A DNA stretch of 5,850 nucleotides from contig CAYNGH010000190.1 of the NCBI GenBank assembly GCA_964396845.1, forward strand, positions 1 through 5,850, written 5' to 3'. A program made the position numbers and the translations under genes. The notes beneath the pieces were generated by a model. That model was not told where the DNA came from, searched no databases, and was given only the letters and a program-made list of their open reading frames with translations. Positions 5,169-5,850 of the stretch are shown one piece after another. Numbering within the stretch: the stretch's first letter is position 1; every line of letters starts with the position of its first letter. The stretch is from CAYNGH01 sp964396845 (GTDB lineage Bacteria; Vulcanimicrobiota; JAJTBE01; CAYNGH01).

Positions 5169-5850
5169 ATGAAAGCCATTATCCTGTGCGCCGGTTACGG
5201 CACCAGGCTTATGCCCCTCACCGGGATACTGCCCAAGCCCCTGTTTCCCCTGACAGATAACAGGGTCATTGATTATATCATCGACTCCCTCAAGGGGATT
5301 GGCATTTCAGCCCTGGGGATAAATCTGCACCACCTGGGGCATCTGATCCAGGATTATCTGGGAGAAGATACCCACCGGGGCCTGAAACTATATTACAGCC
5401 CAGAAGAAGTCCTCCTGGATACTGGTGGCGGGCTTTCAAGGTTTGCTTCTTTTATCGGCAATGATGAAGATTTCATCCTCCACAACTGCGATGTGATAAC
5501 ATCCCTTAAACTCTCCGAGGCCATAGCATATCACCGAAAGAAAAAACCCCTGCTGACCATGGTCTTAGTGGATCTTCCCGGAAGAAACCGGGTCATGGTG
5601 GATTCAGAAAACCAGGTTATGAACCTTTCAGCAACGAAAAACCAGCCCCTTCCCCGGGGATGCCGCCTGCTTTACGGCGGCGGGATATGGATATACCGCA
5701 GGGAAATTTTCAACTACCTTCCCGATACCCGAGAGCCTTATTCCATAATACCCATCCTGCGGAACCTGATTGAAAAGGAACCCGGCTCGGTCATATCGTA
5801 TCACGATCCCGGCCAAATCAGCTGGACCGACATTGGCACCCCGGAAGAAT
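5169..5850 (+). CDS. MurU-like sugar-1-phosphate nucleotidyltransferase, partial (C-terminus beyond right edge)
   Basis: The frame is open from ATG 5169 to the edge, giving 227 codons, and is nearly complete for a family of about 220-250 residues. The N-terminus carries the nucleotidyltransferase signature LCAGYGTRL..LT...PKPLFP (6-27). It continues with YSPEEVLLDTGGGL (76-89), like the ETGGG loop of MurU, the metal-binding aspartate D108 in HNCDV, and near the end WTDIGTPEE (219-227). The closest recognisable relative is MurU, the N-acetylmuramate-1-phosphate uridylyltransferase of cell-wall recycling. Other NDP-sugar pyrophosphorylases of COG1208 remain possible. The usual NGD motif is NCD here, and Ser replaces the Asp of the following TD. 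The 21-nt gap after the previous gene and the weak AAAGG 12 nt upstream leave its membership of the operon probable rather than certain. Its role has no obvious connection with the three upstream genes. Confidence 0.87.
   Translation, partial: MKAIILCAGYGTRLMPLTGILPKPLFPLTDNRVIDYIIDSLKGIGISALGINLHHLGHLIQDYLGEDTHRGLKLYYSPEEVLLDTGGGLSRFASFIGNDEDFILHNCDVITSLKLSEAIAYHRKKKPLLTMVLVDLPGRNRVMVDSENQVMNLSATKNQPLPRGCRLLYGGGIWIYRREIFNYLPDTREPYSIIPILRNLIEKEPGSVISYHDPGQISWTDIGTPEE

Noticed and set aside
1..5850. CRISPR array, tRNA/rRNA genes, insertion sequence or prophage signals
   Set aside because: No regularly spaced repeats, no recognisable RNA gene, no transposase or integrase motifs, and no terminal repeats were seen; the window is almost entirely explained by six coding regions.

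Overview
The window (roughly 54% GC by eye, densely coding) holds two divergent transcription units. They run outward from a 164-bp intergenic region at 1426-1589.

Leftward (minus strand) are mcsA, complete, and mcsB, complete at its N-terminus but cut by the window edge. Together they form the protein arginine kinase and its zinc-finger activator, which mark proteins with phosphoarginine for ClpCP-type proteolysis in bacteria that have this pathway. mcsB was recovered by translating the minus strand through the left edge, because its open frame has no stop inside the window. No ctsR gene lies next to mcsA, unlike the classical Firmicutes ctsR-mcsA-mcsB-clpC order.

Rightward (plus strand) is a tight four-gene run. 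It encodes a B12-binding-domain radical SAM protein, an aldo/keto reductase with a C-terminal two-cluster ferredoxin-like domain, a stand-alone homocysteine S-methyltransferase (MetH N-terminal-type) domain, and a MurU-like sugar-1-phosphate nucleotidyltransferase cut by the right edge. Gene spacings are 1 nt, a 4-nt overlap, and 21 nt, so the first three are very probably cotranscribed and translationally coupled.

The intergenic region is unusually legible. It has two outward-facing sigma70-type promoters, TTGACA-17-TATAAT leftward and TTGATA-17-TATAAT rightward, and two short palindromes lie between them, each touching one -35 box.

The organism cannot be named from this sequence. McsAB together with a MurU-type enzyme (usually seen in Gram-negatives) and two Fe-S, probably oxygen-sensitive oxidoreductases would fit a non-Firmicutes anaerobe such as a spirochaete or a deltaproteobacterium-like lineage. 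This is a low-confidence inference.

The most interesting unit is the radical SAM / Fe-S reductase / homocysteine methyltransferase trio. It looks like a methyl-transfer or corrinoid-linked redox pathway whose substrate is not evident.
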